8,458 nucleotides of DNA, taken from an uncultured Clostridia bacterium (GTDB lineage Bacteria; Bacillota; Clostridia; Oscillospirales; Acutalibacteraceae). The stretch lies in NCBI GenBank assembly GCA_944384865.1, contig CALWVC010000059.1, positions 1-8,458 of the forward strand, written 5' to 3'. Positions 1 to 5,827 of the stretch are shown here, piece by piece. How positions within the stretch are numbered: position 1 is the first letter of the stretch; every line of letters starts with the position of its first letter. The notes beneath the pieces are model-generated. The model saw nothing but the letters and a program-made list of their open reading frames with translations. It was not told where the DNA came from and made no database searches. The translations under genes were made by a program, and so were the position numbers.

Positions 1-5
1 CCGCT

Positions 6-1418
6 TTAGATCTGAAAATCACCGAAGGTTAACAGCAGCGGATAATCTTTCACCGGCAGATCGTGAATGACCGTGCCGCCTTCTTTACGCTCCAGCATTT
101 CGGGCGGCAGGCTGTAGATCTGACCATCCATCAAATCGATCAGCCGCAGCTTTGAAATATCCAGCGCGGTTTCCAGCGTCAGATAAGAACTGAACGAGGT
201 CGTCATCAGGTCGGTGGCGTTCCAGTATGCATAGGCATAGCTTCCGTTTGCCCGCATAAAGCCGCCCTTTTGCAGTGTCGGCGCATCCGAGCAGTTGTGA
301 TGGAACAGCAGCGGCGAATCCTCCACATGCAGCGTCATCGGCAGATCGCACGGGGTAAACGCGCCCGCAAAGACCGCAGCCAGATGCTGCAGCGCATAAT
401 AAGACGGCTTGGGCGTATAGCTGCCGGTGGCGGCGCCGGTCTGATCAAAATCCGCGCCCAGCACGCCGAAATAAGCAAAGTCCTTATAAGACGCGGCATC
501 GTCGATTGTGCCGTTGAGCGCCTCGAACATATCCAGCGACGAAAAATAAGACGAAAACAGCACATCGGCCAGCAGATCGGCTACCGTATGCCGCAGCAGC
601 TGCTTGGCCTGACGCGCCGGCGTCCACGCGCCGCCGCTGAGCGCCCCGGCGCCGCCCCGTCTGGACTGCGACCCGGACTCGCCCTGAATAATCTGGATAT
701 CGGGACAGCCGTGCAGCGCGCATACCGCCCGCAGCGATTTGACCCGGTCAAACACCAGGGTTTCGTCGGCGGTATATTCATGAAAGCTCAGCCCGTCGAT
801 ATACGGCCCCATGCCGGCGTCAAACGCCGCGTTGATATAGGAAATATCCCGAAAACAGACTGCGCCGCCGATCACATAAGCGTCGGGATCTCCCTGCCGG
901 ACGGCCCTGGCGGTCTCCGCCGCAAACCGGCCGTATTCCGTGCCGGAAGGTCCGTGTTTCCAGCACCATTTGCCGTCGGGCTCGTTCCAGATTTCATAGT
1001 GGGTCACCCGCCCCTTATAATGGGCGGTCAGCGCCGAAACATAAGCCGCCCAGGCGGCTTTCGCCTCGTCGGAATGAATCGGCGGGCAGCCGACCGCGCC
1101 GAACATTTTCGCGGCGGTATCGTCATACAGTCCGTTGCCGTAGCACAAACAGATCCACGGAATCATCCCCCGGCGCAGCAGATTGTCTACAATCGTATCC
1201 AGCCATTGAAAATCATAAACGCCCTTTTGCCGCTCGGTTTTCGCCCAGCCGGACTGGATGCGCGCCCATTTAACACCCAGCGCCGCGATTTTGTCATAGG
1301 CCTTTTCCGGGTCGAACGCCCCGCGGTCAAGCTTTTCAAAGCCGACGCCCAGCCGGGACATTTCGACCTGCGCGGCCTGTTTTGGCGCAACAGCGCCGGT
1401 TTTAATCAGTCGTTCCAA
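6..1418 (-). CDS. Cytoplasmic clan GH-A glycoside hydrolase (GH39-like)
   Basis: The 470-aa product looks like a retaining (beta/alpha)8-barrel glycoside hydrolase. The acid/base region is the IWNEPDG segment with Glu146 after Asn145, and a plausible nucleophile is Glu247 in IIQGESG near the expected end of strand 7. The N-terminal strand (SRLGVGFEKL, then GVKWARIQSGW at 49-58) fits GH39/GH5-type barrels, and residues from about 350 on form a beta-rich C-terminal part. There is no signal peptide, so it probably acts in the cytoplasm on imported oligosaccharides or glycosides. The start is TTG: AAAGGA lies 8 nt upstream, while the ATG at 1436-1434 runs into a stop after nine codons and the internal ATG (residue 20) has no ribosome binding site. 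It follows the SDR stop by 13 nt, so the two are probably cotranscribed. The substrate and exact GH family cannot be fixed by eye; beta-xylosidase-like or beta-galactosidase-like activity is only a guess. Confidence 0.85.
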   Translation of the reverse strand: MERLIKTGAVAPKQAAQVEMSRLGVGFEKLDRGAFDPEKAYDKIAALGVKWARIQSGWAKTERQKGVYDFQWLDTIVDNLLRRGMIPWICLCYGNGLYDDTAAKMFGAVGCPPIHSDEAKAAWAAYVSALTAHYKGRVTHYEIWNEPDGKWCWKHGPSGTEYGRFAAETARAVRQGDPDAYVIGGAVCFRDISYINAAFDAGMGPYIDGLSFHEYTADETLVFDRVKSLRAVCALHGCPDIQIIQGESGSQSRRGGAGALSGGAWTPARQAKQLLRHTVADLLADVLFSSYFSSLDMFEALNGTIDDAASYKDFAYFGVLGADFDQTGAATGSYTPKPSYYALQHLAAVFAGAFTPCDLPMTLHVEDSPLLFHHNCSDAPTLQKGGFMRANGSYAYAYWNATDLMTTSFSSYLTLETALDISKLRLIDLMDGQIYSLPPEMLERKEGGTVIHDLPVKDYPLLLTFGDFQI

Positions 1419-1431
1419 AATTCTCGTCCTT

Positions 1432-2205
1432 TCATGATTGCTGCGGAATGATCGGATAAAGCTGAATCATATTTCCGCCGTCTACCGTCAGTTCGGCGCC
1501 GGTCGTATTTCTGGCCTGATCGCTGCCTAAAAACCAGGCGGCGTTGGCGATATCTTCAAATTCGGCGATATCCCCCAGCGGCGTATAGCGGGACGGCGCA
1601 TGCTGGATATCGTTTGCATTTTCTTCCCACCGGCTGGTTTTAATCATCCCGGGCAGCACGCAGTTGACACGAATATGATATTTCCCCAAATCCAGCGCCA
1701 GCGCCCGGGCCAGCCCCAGCACCCCGCTTTTGGACGCGCTGTAGGCGCAGCGCGCCGGGATCGCCCGGTAAGCGGTGTTGGAATTGATAAATACCACCGC
1801 GCCGCCGCCGGCCTGTTTCATGCGCCGGGCGGCCTGCTGCACAATTGCAAAGTTCCAGCCCACATTGGTCTGCAAAACCGCCATAAAATCCTCTGCCGAT
1901 ACGGTCAGCGGATCCATCCCGATCCCTAAATTGGCGGCGTTGAGCACCACCGTATCCGGGCACAGATCCTGCCGGTCCAGCTGGTCAAACAGCGCGGCGA
2001 CCTGCTGCACGTCAACCCCGTCCAACGCATAGCCGAACGCAGGCGTTCCGTATTGCTGCATAATCCTTTCCGCCGCAGCCTGCGCCCGGCGTATATCCCG
2101 GCTGGTAACCAAAACCTGCCAGCCCTCTTTGGCAAACCGGGCGGCAATGGCAAACCCGGTGCCGTCGGCGGCGCCGGTTACCAGCATCGTTTTCTGTCGT
2201 TGCAT
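1432..2205 (-). CDS. SDR-family NAD(P)-dependent oxidoreductase, probable sugar dehydrogenase
   Basis: This is a 257-aa classical short-chain dehydrogenase/reductase of normal length. The cofactor motif TGAADGTG spans residues 10-17, the strand-4 motif is LNAAN (88-92, where NNAG is usual), Asn114 is the structural Asn, and the catalytic set is Ser142, Tyr155 and Lys159 (YSASK). The VLPGMIKT segment and the C-terminal VDGG (241-244) are typical. A longer frame runs up to 2262, but the ATG at 2205-2203 is chosen because AAGGAAGAG sits 5 nt before it and the protein then begins right at the Rossmann fold. Family members oxidise many alcohols; with a sugar-acid dehydratase and a possible lactonase upstream and a glycoside hydrolase downstream, oxidation of an aldose to a lactone is the likeliest role, but this is inferred. 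The residue after strand 2 is Ser35-Arg36 (VTSRD), which suggests NADP(H) preference. Confidence 0.92.
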   Translation of the reverse strand: MQRQKTMLVTGAADGTGFAIAARFAKEGWQVLVTSRDIRRAQAAAERIMQQYGTPAFGYALDGVDVQQVAALFDQLDRQDLCPDTVVLNAANLGIGMDPLTVSAEDFMAVLQTNVGWNFAIVQQAARRMKQAGGGAVVFINSNTAYRAIPARCAYSASKSGVLGLARALALDLGKYHIRVNCVLPGMIKTSRWEENANDIQHAPSRYTPLGDIAEFEDIANAAWFLGSDQARNTTGAELTVDGGNMIQLYPIIPQQS

Positions 2206-2357
2206 CAAATCTCTTCCTTTCCGCCAGTCTGTCGGTCGGCGCGCCGCCGGCCGTACAGCCAACGATCGGGTCGGTCGGTGAAGGTAACGATCCAGACGCC
2301 GTGGATATCATCTGGCGCCGGATCCCGCCCCGCGGGGGGCAAACCCGTCGGGATCAT
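2205..2357 (-). CDS. Possible 50-codon leader ORF overlapping the SDR start
   Basis: An ATG at 2357-2355 opens a 50-codon frame whose TGA overlaps the ATG of the SDR gene (TGATG), the geometry of translational coupling. Third positions are mostly G/C (ATC, GTC, ACC, TTC), as in the neighbouring genes. Against it: the product (MIPTGLPPAG... VWIVTFTDRPD... ending GGKEEI) is not recognised, is rich in Pro, Arg and Asp, and the only Shine-Dalgarno-like run, AGGCGG, lies 3 nt from the ATG and inside a 7-bp hairpin (2358-2376). It could be a leader peptide, a remnant of a lost gene, or chance. Confidence 0.2.
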   Translation of the reverse strand: MIPTGLPPAGRDPAPDDIHGVWIVTFTDRPDRWLYGRRRADRQTGGKEEI

Positions 2358-2376
2358 CTGCCGCCTACTGCGGCAG
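2358..2376. repeat. 7-bp hairpin before the possible leader ORF
   Basis: CTGCCGC and GCGGCAG form perfect arms around a 5-nt loop. On the minus strand the 3' arm ends exactly at the ATG at 2357. There is no T-run after it on either strand, so it is not an intrinsic terminator. If transcribed leftward it would hide the AGGCGG run next to that ATG. Confidence 0.45.
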
Positions 2377-2397
2377 TACGTCTGCTTCGGCAAACTG

Positions 2398-2427
2398 TTT
2401 TTACTGCGGCCCCGCCTTTTTACACAA
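2398..2427 (-). promoter_or_regulatory. Weak internal promoter candidate for SDR and hydrolase genes
   Basis: On the minus strand TTGTGT (2427-2422) is followed after 18 nt by TAAAAA (2403-2398). Both boxes are partial matches to the sigma-A consensus. It is the best candidate in the gap and would place the start of the transcript near 2391, upstream of the SDR gene. The match is weak. Confidence 0.22.
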
Positions 2428-2514
2428 TCGCCGCGCCGCCGGGCAACAAAACCTTCTGACCGCCGGACAACAACGCTGCCGGACCGCGCAACCGCAGGGC
2501 TGTTGAAAAGTAAA

Positions 2515-3675
2515 TTAAAAATAAAACGCCGTTTTTGCCGGGCGGATATCGGTCAGCGCGCCGGTATAATGCCGCAGCGTATGGGGCTGATACGGATATT
2601 TCAGACACTGCTGCTCATCGATCTCGACGCCCAGCCCCGGCTTGTCGGGAATGGTGATGTAGCCGTCCTGATATTCCAGCTGCTCGTTGGTGATATCCTT
2701 TCGGTAGTCCACATCACTGTACATGATCTCTAAAATGGAAAAGTTGGGGCAGCAGGCCGCCAGCTGCAGCGTGGCGGCATTGGCCACCGGGCCGCTGGGG
2801 TTGTGGGGCGCAAACGGGATATAATAGGCCTCGGCTACCGCCGCAATCTTTTTCAGCTCCATCATGCCGCCGGCATGGCTGACGTCGGGCTGGATATAAT
2901 CCGCCGCGCGCATCTCAAACAGGTCTTTATAGGCGCGCAGCGTATACAGCCGCTCCCCCGCGGAGATCGCCACCGGCGATTTATCGCGCACCGCTTTGAG
3001 CGCCTCTAAATTGTCAGGCGGCGTGGGCTCTTCAAAAAACATGGGATGAAACTGCTCCAGCTCTTTGGCGATTTTAATGCCGGTGGGCACGTCGAACCGG
3101 CCGTGTCCTTCGATCAGCAGATCGACCTGACCGCCCACCGCCTCCCGTACCGCAGCCACGCAGCGCAGCGCGGTATCCAGATCTTTGTTTGAGATCTGAA
3201 GATAGCTTTTTCCGAACGGATCCCACTTCATGGCGGTCACGCCGCGCTGCACCGCGATTTTGGCCTTTTGCGCAAACTGTTCGGGGGTTTTTGCCCCGGC
3301 AAACCAGCCGTTGACATAGATACGCACCCGGTCGTTGACCCGGCCGCCCAGAAGCTGATAGACCGGCACGCCCAAAAACTTGCCCAACAGATCCCACAGC
3401 GCGGTCTCCACCGCCGACAGCGCCGACATCAGCACTGCGCCGCCCCGCCAGTAGGCGTCACGGTAAATGTTGTGATAATGCTTTTCCACGTCCAGCGGAT
3501 TTTGCCCCACCAGATACGCCCTGATATGCTCCACCGCGCCGGTCAGCGCTTTTTCCTTATATTCCAGCGTGGCCTCGCCCACACCGGTCAGCCCCTCGTC
3601 GGTATAGACCTTGACAAATACCCAGTTGGTTCGAAAGCAGTCTACTACAAAGGTCTTTACATCGGTTACTTTCAC
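2515..3675 (-). CDS. Enolase-superfamily (mandelate racemase/MLE) sugar-acid dehydratase
   Basis: The 386-aa product has the full length of the mandelate racemase subgroup: capping domain at about 1-120, (beta/alpha)7-beta barrel, and C-terminal capping segment. Metal ligands read as Glu189 (IEGHGRF), Glu215 or Glu216 (FFEEPTPPDN) and Glu241 (SAGERL). His191 sits next to the first ligand, as in galactonate and mannonate dehydratases, and the general-base dyad is His291 (PHNPSGP) with Asp264 (QPDVSHAGG). These residues indicate Mg-dependent dehydration of an aldonate to a 2-keto-3-deoxy acid. Galactonate dehydratase (DgoD-like) is the nearest named function, but the substrate is not certain. 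The first ligand here is Glu, where Asp is usual. The start is GTG, with AAGGTGG 7 nt upstream. The upstream MBL-fold gene ends 21 nt before it, so the two probably share a transcript. Confidence 0.9.
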   Translation of the reverse strand: MKVTDVKTFVVDCFRTNWVFVKVYTDEGLTGVGEATLEYKEKALTGAVEHIRAYLVGQNPLDVEKHYHNIYRDAYWRGGAVLMSALSAVETALWDLLGKFLGVPVYQLLGGRVNDRVRIYVNGWFAGAKTPEQFAQKAKIAVQRGVTAMKWDPFGKSYLQISNKDLDTALRCVAAVREAVGGQVDLLIEGHGRFDVPTGIKIAKELEQFHPMFFEEPTPPDNLEALKAVRDKSPVAISAGERLYTLRAYKDLFEMRAADYIQPDVSHAGGMMELKKIAAVAEAYYIPFAPHNPSGPVANAATLQLAACCPNFSILEIMYSDVDYRKDITNEQLEYQDGYITIPDKPGLGVEIDEQQCLKYPYQPHTLRHYTGALTDIRPAKTAFYF

Positions 3676-3696
3676 GGTTGACCCACCTTTTTGATA

Positions 3697-4377
3697 TCAG
3701 TTTAACGGAATTTCTCTGTTATAAACGGGGATTACCCGGTTTTTACACACAAAATCGGCGGGATCCAGCGTATCGAACAGCCCGAAATGCAGCGGAACCG
3801 TCCGATCTGCGCCGACCCGATCGGCAAACCGCGCGGCGTCGGCCATATTCATATTGTTTCCCGCCCCGTTGATTGGCAGAAACACCACGTCGATATGGCC
3901 GGGCAGATCGTCGAAAATCTCGGTGTTATACAAGGTGTCGCCGGTAATATAATAAACCCGATCGCCCTCCTGGATCAGCACCCCGATCGCAGTGGGATCG
4001 GAATGTTCCGCCTTCACCGCGGTAAAGGTCACGCCGTTTTGCGTCCACTGGGTATGACGGTTAAACTGCACATAATTGTGGCCGTGGCCGAACTGCCGCA
4101 CTGTCTCCCATGCGTTCAGCGGCGCCAGCACCGTCACGCCGGTCTGCTGGTTCAGCAGCCGCCGCAGCGTTTCAGGGTCGGTATGGTCCAGGTGATCGTG
4201 GGTACAGATCAATACATCCGGCCGGATATCGAACCAGCGTTCATCCGCCGGACGGCGCCGCCAGTTGGCCGGGTTGACCTTGACAACGCTGTCGGTAAAA
4301 TAAGGATCAACCAGAATCGTGACGGCGCTGTTTTCAAACAGCAGACCCGCCTGTCCCAGCCAGGAAACCTTCAGCAT
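3697..4377 (-). CDS. MBL-fold metal-dependent hydrolase (COG2220/UlaG-like), possible sugar lactonase
   Basis: The 226-aa product carries a complete metallo-beta-lactamase site: His60, His62, Asp64 and His65 in THDHLDH, His125 in AEHSD, Asp147 in TGDT and His197 in PLHFG. The N-terminal MLKVSWLGQAG and VDPYF segments are typical of the COG2220 group that includes UlaG (ascorbate-6-phosphate lactonase), though UlaG itself is much longer (about 350 aa). No signal peptide is seen. Heading a set with a sugar-acid dehydratase and an SDR, it could open the lactone made by the SDR; this is inference, and many COG2220 members have no known substrate. Two ATGs compete: 4377-4375 has AAGGAAG at a good 7-nt distance and matches the usual family start, while 4383-4381 adds two residues but lies only about 4 nt from AGGA. 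Confidence 0.88.
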   Translation of the reverse strand: MLKVSWLGQAGLLFENSAVTILVDPYFTDSVVKVNPANWRRRPADERWFDIRPDVLICTHDHLDHTDPETLRRLLNQQTGVTVLAPLNAWETVRQFGHGHNYVQFNRHTQWTQNGVTFTAVKAEHSDPTAIGVLIQEGDRVYYITGDTLYNTEIFDDLPGHIDVVFLPINGAGNNMNMADAARFADRVGADRTVPLHFGLFDTLDPADFVCKNRVIPVYNREIPLN

Positions 4378-4416
4378 CAACATTCTTCCTTTCAGGCGTT
4401 TTCAGATATGGCCGGC

Positions 4417-4434
4417 CGGGTTTCTATCAACCCG
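4417..4434. promoter_or_regulatory. Inverted repeat, candidate operator for the sugar genes
   Basis: CGGGTT and AACCCG are perfect 6-bp arms around a 6-nt centre (TCTATC), starting 40 nt upstream of the MBL-fold start codon. The size and symmetry fit an operator for a dimeric repressor; in RNA it could also fold as a leader hairpin. It adjoins another palindrome, GGCCGGCC (4410-4417). AraC proteins usually bind direct rather than inverted sites, so the binding protein is unknown. Confidence 0.4.
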
Positions 4435-4525
4435 TATGACCAGCCTTTATACAAACAGGTGCAGCCCAGCGGTCCGTGTAACCTTCAGATTTTCCCATAT
4501 AAGCGGCAGACACGATATAAAAACA

Positions 4526-4535
4526 GCTTGCAAGC
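4526..4535. promoter_or_regulatory. 10-bp palindrome over the -35 box
   Basis: GCTTGCAAGC is a perfect 10-bp palindrome that contains the whole TTGCAA -35 box of the rightward promoter. A protein bound there would block RNA polymerase. It is short enough to be chance. Confidence 0.3.
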
Positions 4536-4555
4536 CGCAGGAAGTATGGTATAAT
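4528..4555 (+). promoter_or_regulatory. Strong extended -10 sigma-A promoter
   Basis: TTGCAA (4528-4533), a 16-nt spacer, and a perfect TATAAT (4550-4555) preceded by TG one base before the hexamer. Transcription would start near 4562. The first clear gene downstream is the AraC regulator at 4972, so the transcript has a leader of about 410 nt or is a separate short RNA. Confidence 0.7.
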
Positions 4556-4745
4556 AGAAAGAAAAGGCGTTCAGTCTGCCAGGCGGCGCCCACCGATTTT
4601 TCCTCTTTAGAAAAACGATAACCGTCGCAGCCGGACATCCGTTTGTCATACCGCAGCGAACATGCGGCGCGGCAAAAAAGCAACTGCAACGTCGGGCGAC
4701 CGCGTTTTTCACCGCACCCTTTACGACGGTGCTCCGCCTGTGCTT

Positions 4746-4775
4746 TTTATATCATATAACACCGTTTTATGGCAT
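4746..4775 (-). promoter_or_regulatory. Leftward extended -10 promoter candidate
   Basis: On the minus strand ATGCCA (4775-4770), an 18-nt spacer, and TATAAA (4751-4746) preceded by TGA, an extended -10 form. It would give a leader of about 360 nt for the MBL-fold gene. No better leftward promoter is visible nearer to that gene, although TTGATA (4430-4425) followed by a poor -10 is another option. Confidence 0.3.
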
Positions 4776-4913
4776 ACCAGCCGGTTTCTTAGGCTGTTTT
4801 TTCGAATTCTTACTTTTAACAGGCTCGTTCCCGTTTTTGAACCCGCATGCAATTCCACCAGGCGATACGTCAACCAAGTTTCTTTTTGTTACAGCTTCGG
4901 CACGGAATAGAAC

Positions 4914-4938
4914 AAACCCCGGTCAGGCTGTGGGGTTT
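4914..4938 (+). terminator. Terminator-like hairpin in the AraC leader
   Basis: AAACCCC (4914-4920) pairs perfectly with GGGGTTT (4932-4938) around an 11-nt loop, followed by a T-rich stretch (TGGTTTCAAATTT). It ends about 20 nt before the ribosome binding site of the regulator, where it could end an upstream leader RNA or act as an attenuator. The T-run is interrupted, so termination would be partial. Confidence 0.4.
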
Positions 4939-4971
4939 TGGTTTCAAATTTATTGTATGAGGAGTGCTCGT

Positions 4972-5793
4972 ATGCGTTTCTCCCATCCGACGCTGCCGCG
5001 GATCATCAATATTGGCACTTTTGACAGCCAAAATTATTTTCCTGCCGGCACCTGCGATACCGAATCCCGGGAGATCGACCGGTTTGAAATCGAGTTTTAC
5101 ACGGCCTCCGGTGGGATCGCGCGGGTCGACGGCATGGAGCATCCTATTTCCCGCGGCGGGGTTCTGTGTTCCAAACCGGGCCAACGGCGCAGCAGCCGGC
5201 TGCCTTTTCGGTGTTACTATATCTATCTGCAAAACGATAACGGTGCGTTTTGCCAGATGCTGCGAAACTGCCCGGATATGCTGGCAGCCTCGGATATCCG
5301 CGAATATATTGCGCTGTTTGACCGGATGCTGCACACCTTTTATTCCCCCTTCGAAGGCAGCGATATTTTGCTGTGTGCCCAGTTGGCGGAGCTGCTGTAT
5401 CATATTTATGTAGACGCCCAGCGCTATAAGCGTCAGGTCCGCCTGCCCGGACGGACGGACAACCGCGTGATCGCGGAAGCGATTCAGTTTATACACGACA
5501 ATTACAAAAAGCCTATCGAGCTGAAAGACATCGCCCAGCATGTCAATTTAAGCCCGATCTATTTTCATAAGATTTTTTCCACATTGATGGACCAGTCCCC
5601 CCGATCGTATCTGCTGGAGACCCGGATGGCCACGGCCAAAAGGCTGCTGCTGACCACCGATCTGCCGTTGTCCGCCGTCGCGGATGAGAGCGGGTTCAGC
5701 TCACAGGCCTATTTCAACTATACCTTCAAGCAGCAGACCGGCCAGACGCCGGGGCAATACCGCCGGCAGCTGGGTCGTAAAGACCGGATCTGA
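4972..5793 (+). CDS. AraC-family transcriptional regulator
   Basis: The 273-aa product has a sensor domain (about 10-150, cupin-like beta-rich start then helices) and a C-terminal double helix-turn-helix. The first HTH is at about 184-210 (LKDIAQHVNLSPIYFHKIF) and the second at about 232-260 (LSAVADESGFSSQAYFNYTFKQQTGQTPGQYR), with the family-typical GF and P-x-x-YR positions. The open frame extends upstream to 4729, but the ATG at 4972 is chosen because GAGGAG lies 7 nt before it; the ATG at 4957 overlaps that site. It is divergent from the sugar genes and probably activates them on sensing a sugar or sugar acid. An NYN-domain gene follows 34 nt later with no terminator between. Confidence 0.92.
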   Translation: MRFSHPTLPRIINIGTFDSQNYFPAGTCDTESREIDRFEIEFYTASGGIARVDGMEHPISRGGVLCSKPGQRRSSRLPFRCYYIYLQNDNGAFCQMLRNCPDMLAASDIREYIALFDRMLHTFYSPFEGSDILLCAQLAELLYHIYVDAQRYKRQVRLPGRTDNRVIAEAIQFIHDNYKKPIELKDIAQHVNLSPIYFHKIFSTLMDQSPRSYLLETRMATAKRLLLTTDLPLSAVADESGFSSQAYFNYTFKQQTGQTPGQYRRQLGRKDRI

Positions 5794-5827
5794 TCTGTAA
5801 AAAATTCAACGACAAAGGAGCAGATAC

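Larger units (their letters stand above)
2206..2514. other. 309-nt gap between dehydratase and SDR genes
   Basis: No convincing gene is seen in either direction. The gap holds a GC-rich palindrome (CCCCGCGGGG, 2328-2337), a 7-bp hairpin (2358-2376), and two copies of GCCGGRCAACAA at 2438-2449 and 2462-2473, 24 nt apart and in the same orientation. There is no hairpin followed by a T-run in the minus direction, so transcription from the dehydratase could continue into the SDR gene, or the SDR-hydrolase pair could have its own promoter. Confidence 0.6.
4384..4971. other. 588-nt divergent control region
   Basis: This AT-richer stretch separates the leftward sugar genes from the rightward regulator. 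No frame in it has convincing codon use or a ribosome binding site. It holds two inverted repeats, a strong rightward promoter, a weaker leftward promoter candidate, several small hairpins (TTTTTC/GAAAAA at 4597-4615, CCGCA/TGCGG at 4651-4667, and an 8-bp stem with one mismatch at 4791-4825) and a terminator-like hairpin at 4914-4938. From the rightward promoter to the regulator start is about 410 nt, an unusually long leader. Confidence 0.6.

Noticed and set aside
270..1451. 393-codon open frame on the plus strand
   Set aside because: It lies fully antisense to the glycoside hydrolase, is very rich in Arg with no recognisable domain, and has no ribosome binding site; it is a by-product of GC-rich codon use.
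2206..2262. Upstream extension of the SDR protein by 19 residues
   Set aside because: The ATG at 2205 has a good ribosome binding site and gives the standard SDR start; the extension is Arg/Pro-rich with no family match.
2358..2376. Hairpin as terminator between dehydratase and SDR genes
   Set aside because: No T-run follows the stem on either strand.
3787..4554. 255-codon open frame on the plus strand
   Set aside because: It is antisense to the MBL-fold gene, whose metal-binding residues are all intact, and its own product is unrecognisable.
4855..4860. CCACCA after an AATT run, like the 3' end of a tRNA or tmRNA
   Set aside because: The sequence before it does not form a T-arm or acceptor stem, and no tRNA fold could be drawn on either strand.
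4662..4910. 82-codon open frame in the control region
   Set aside because: No ribosome binding site, codon use unlike the neighbours, unrecognisable product.
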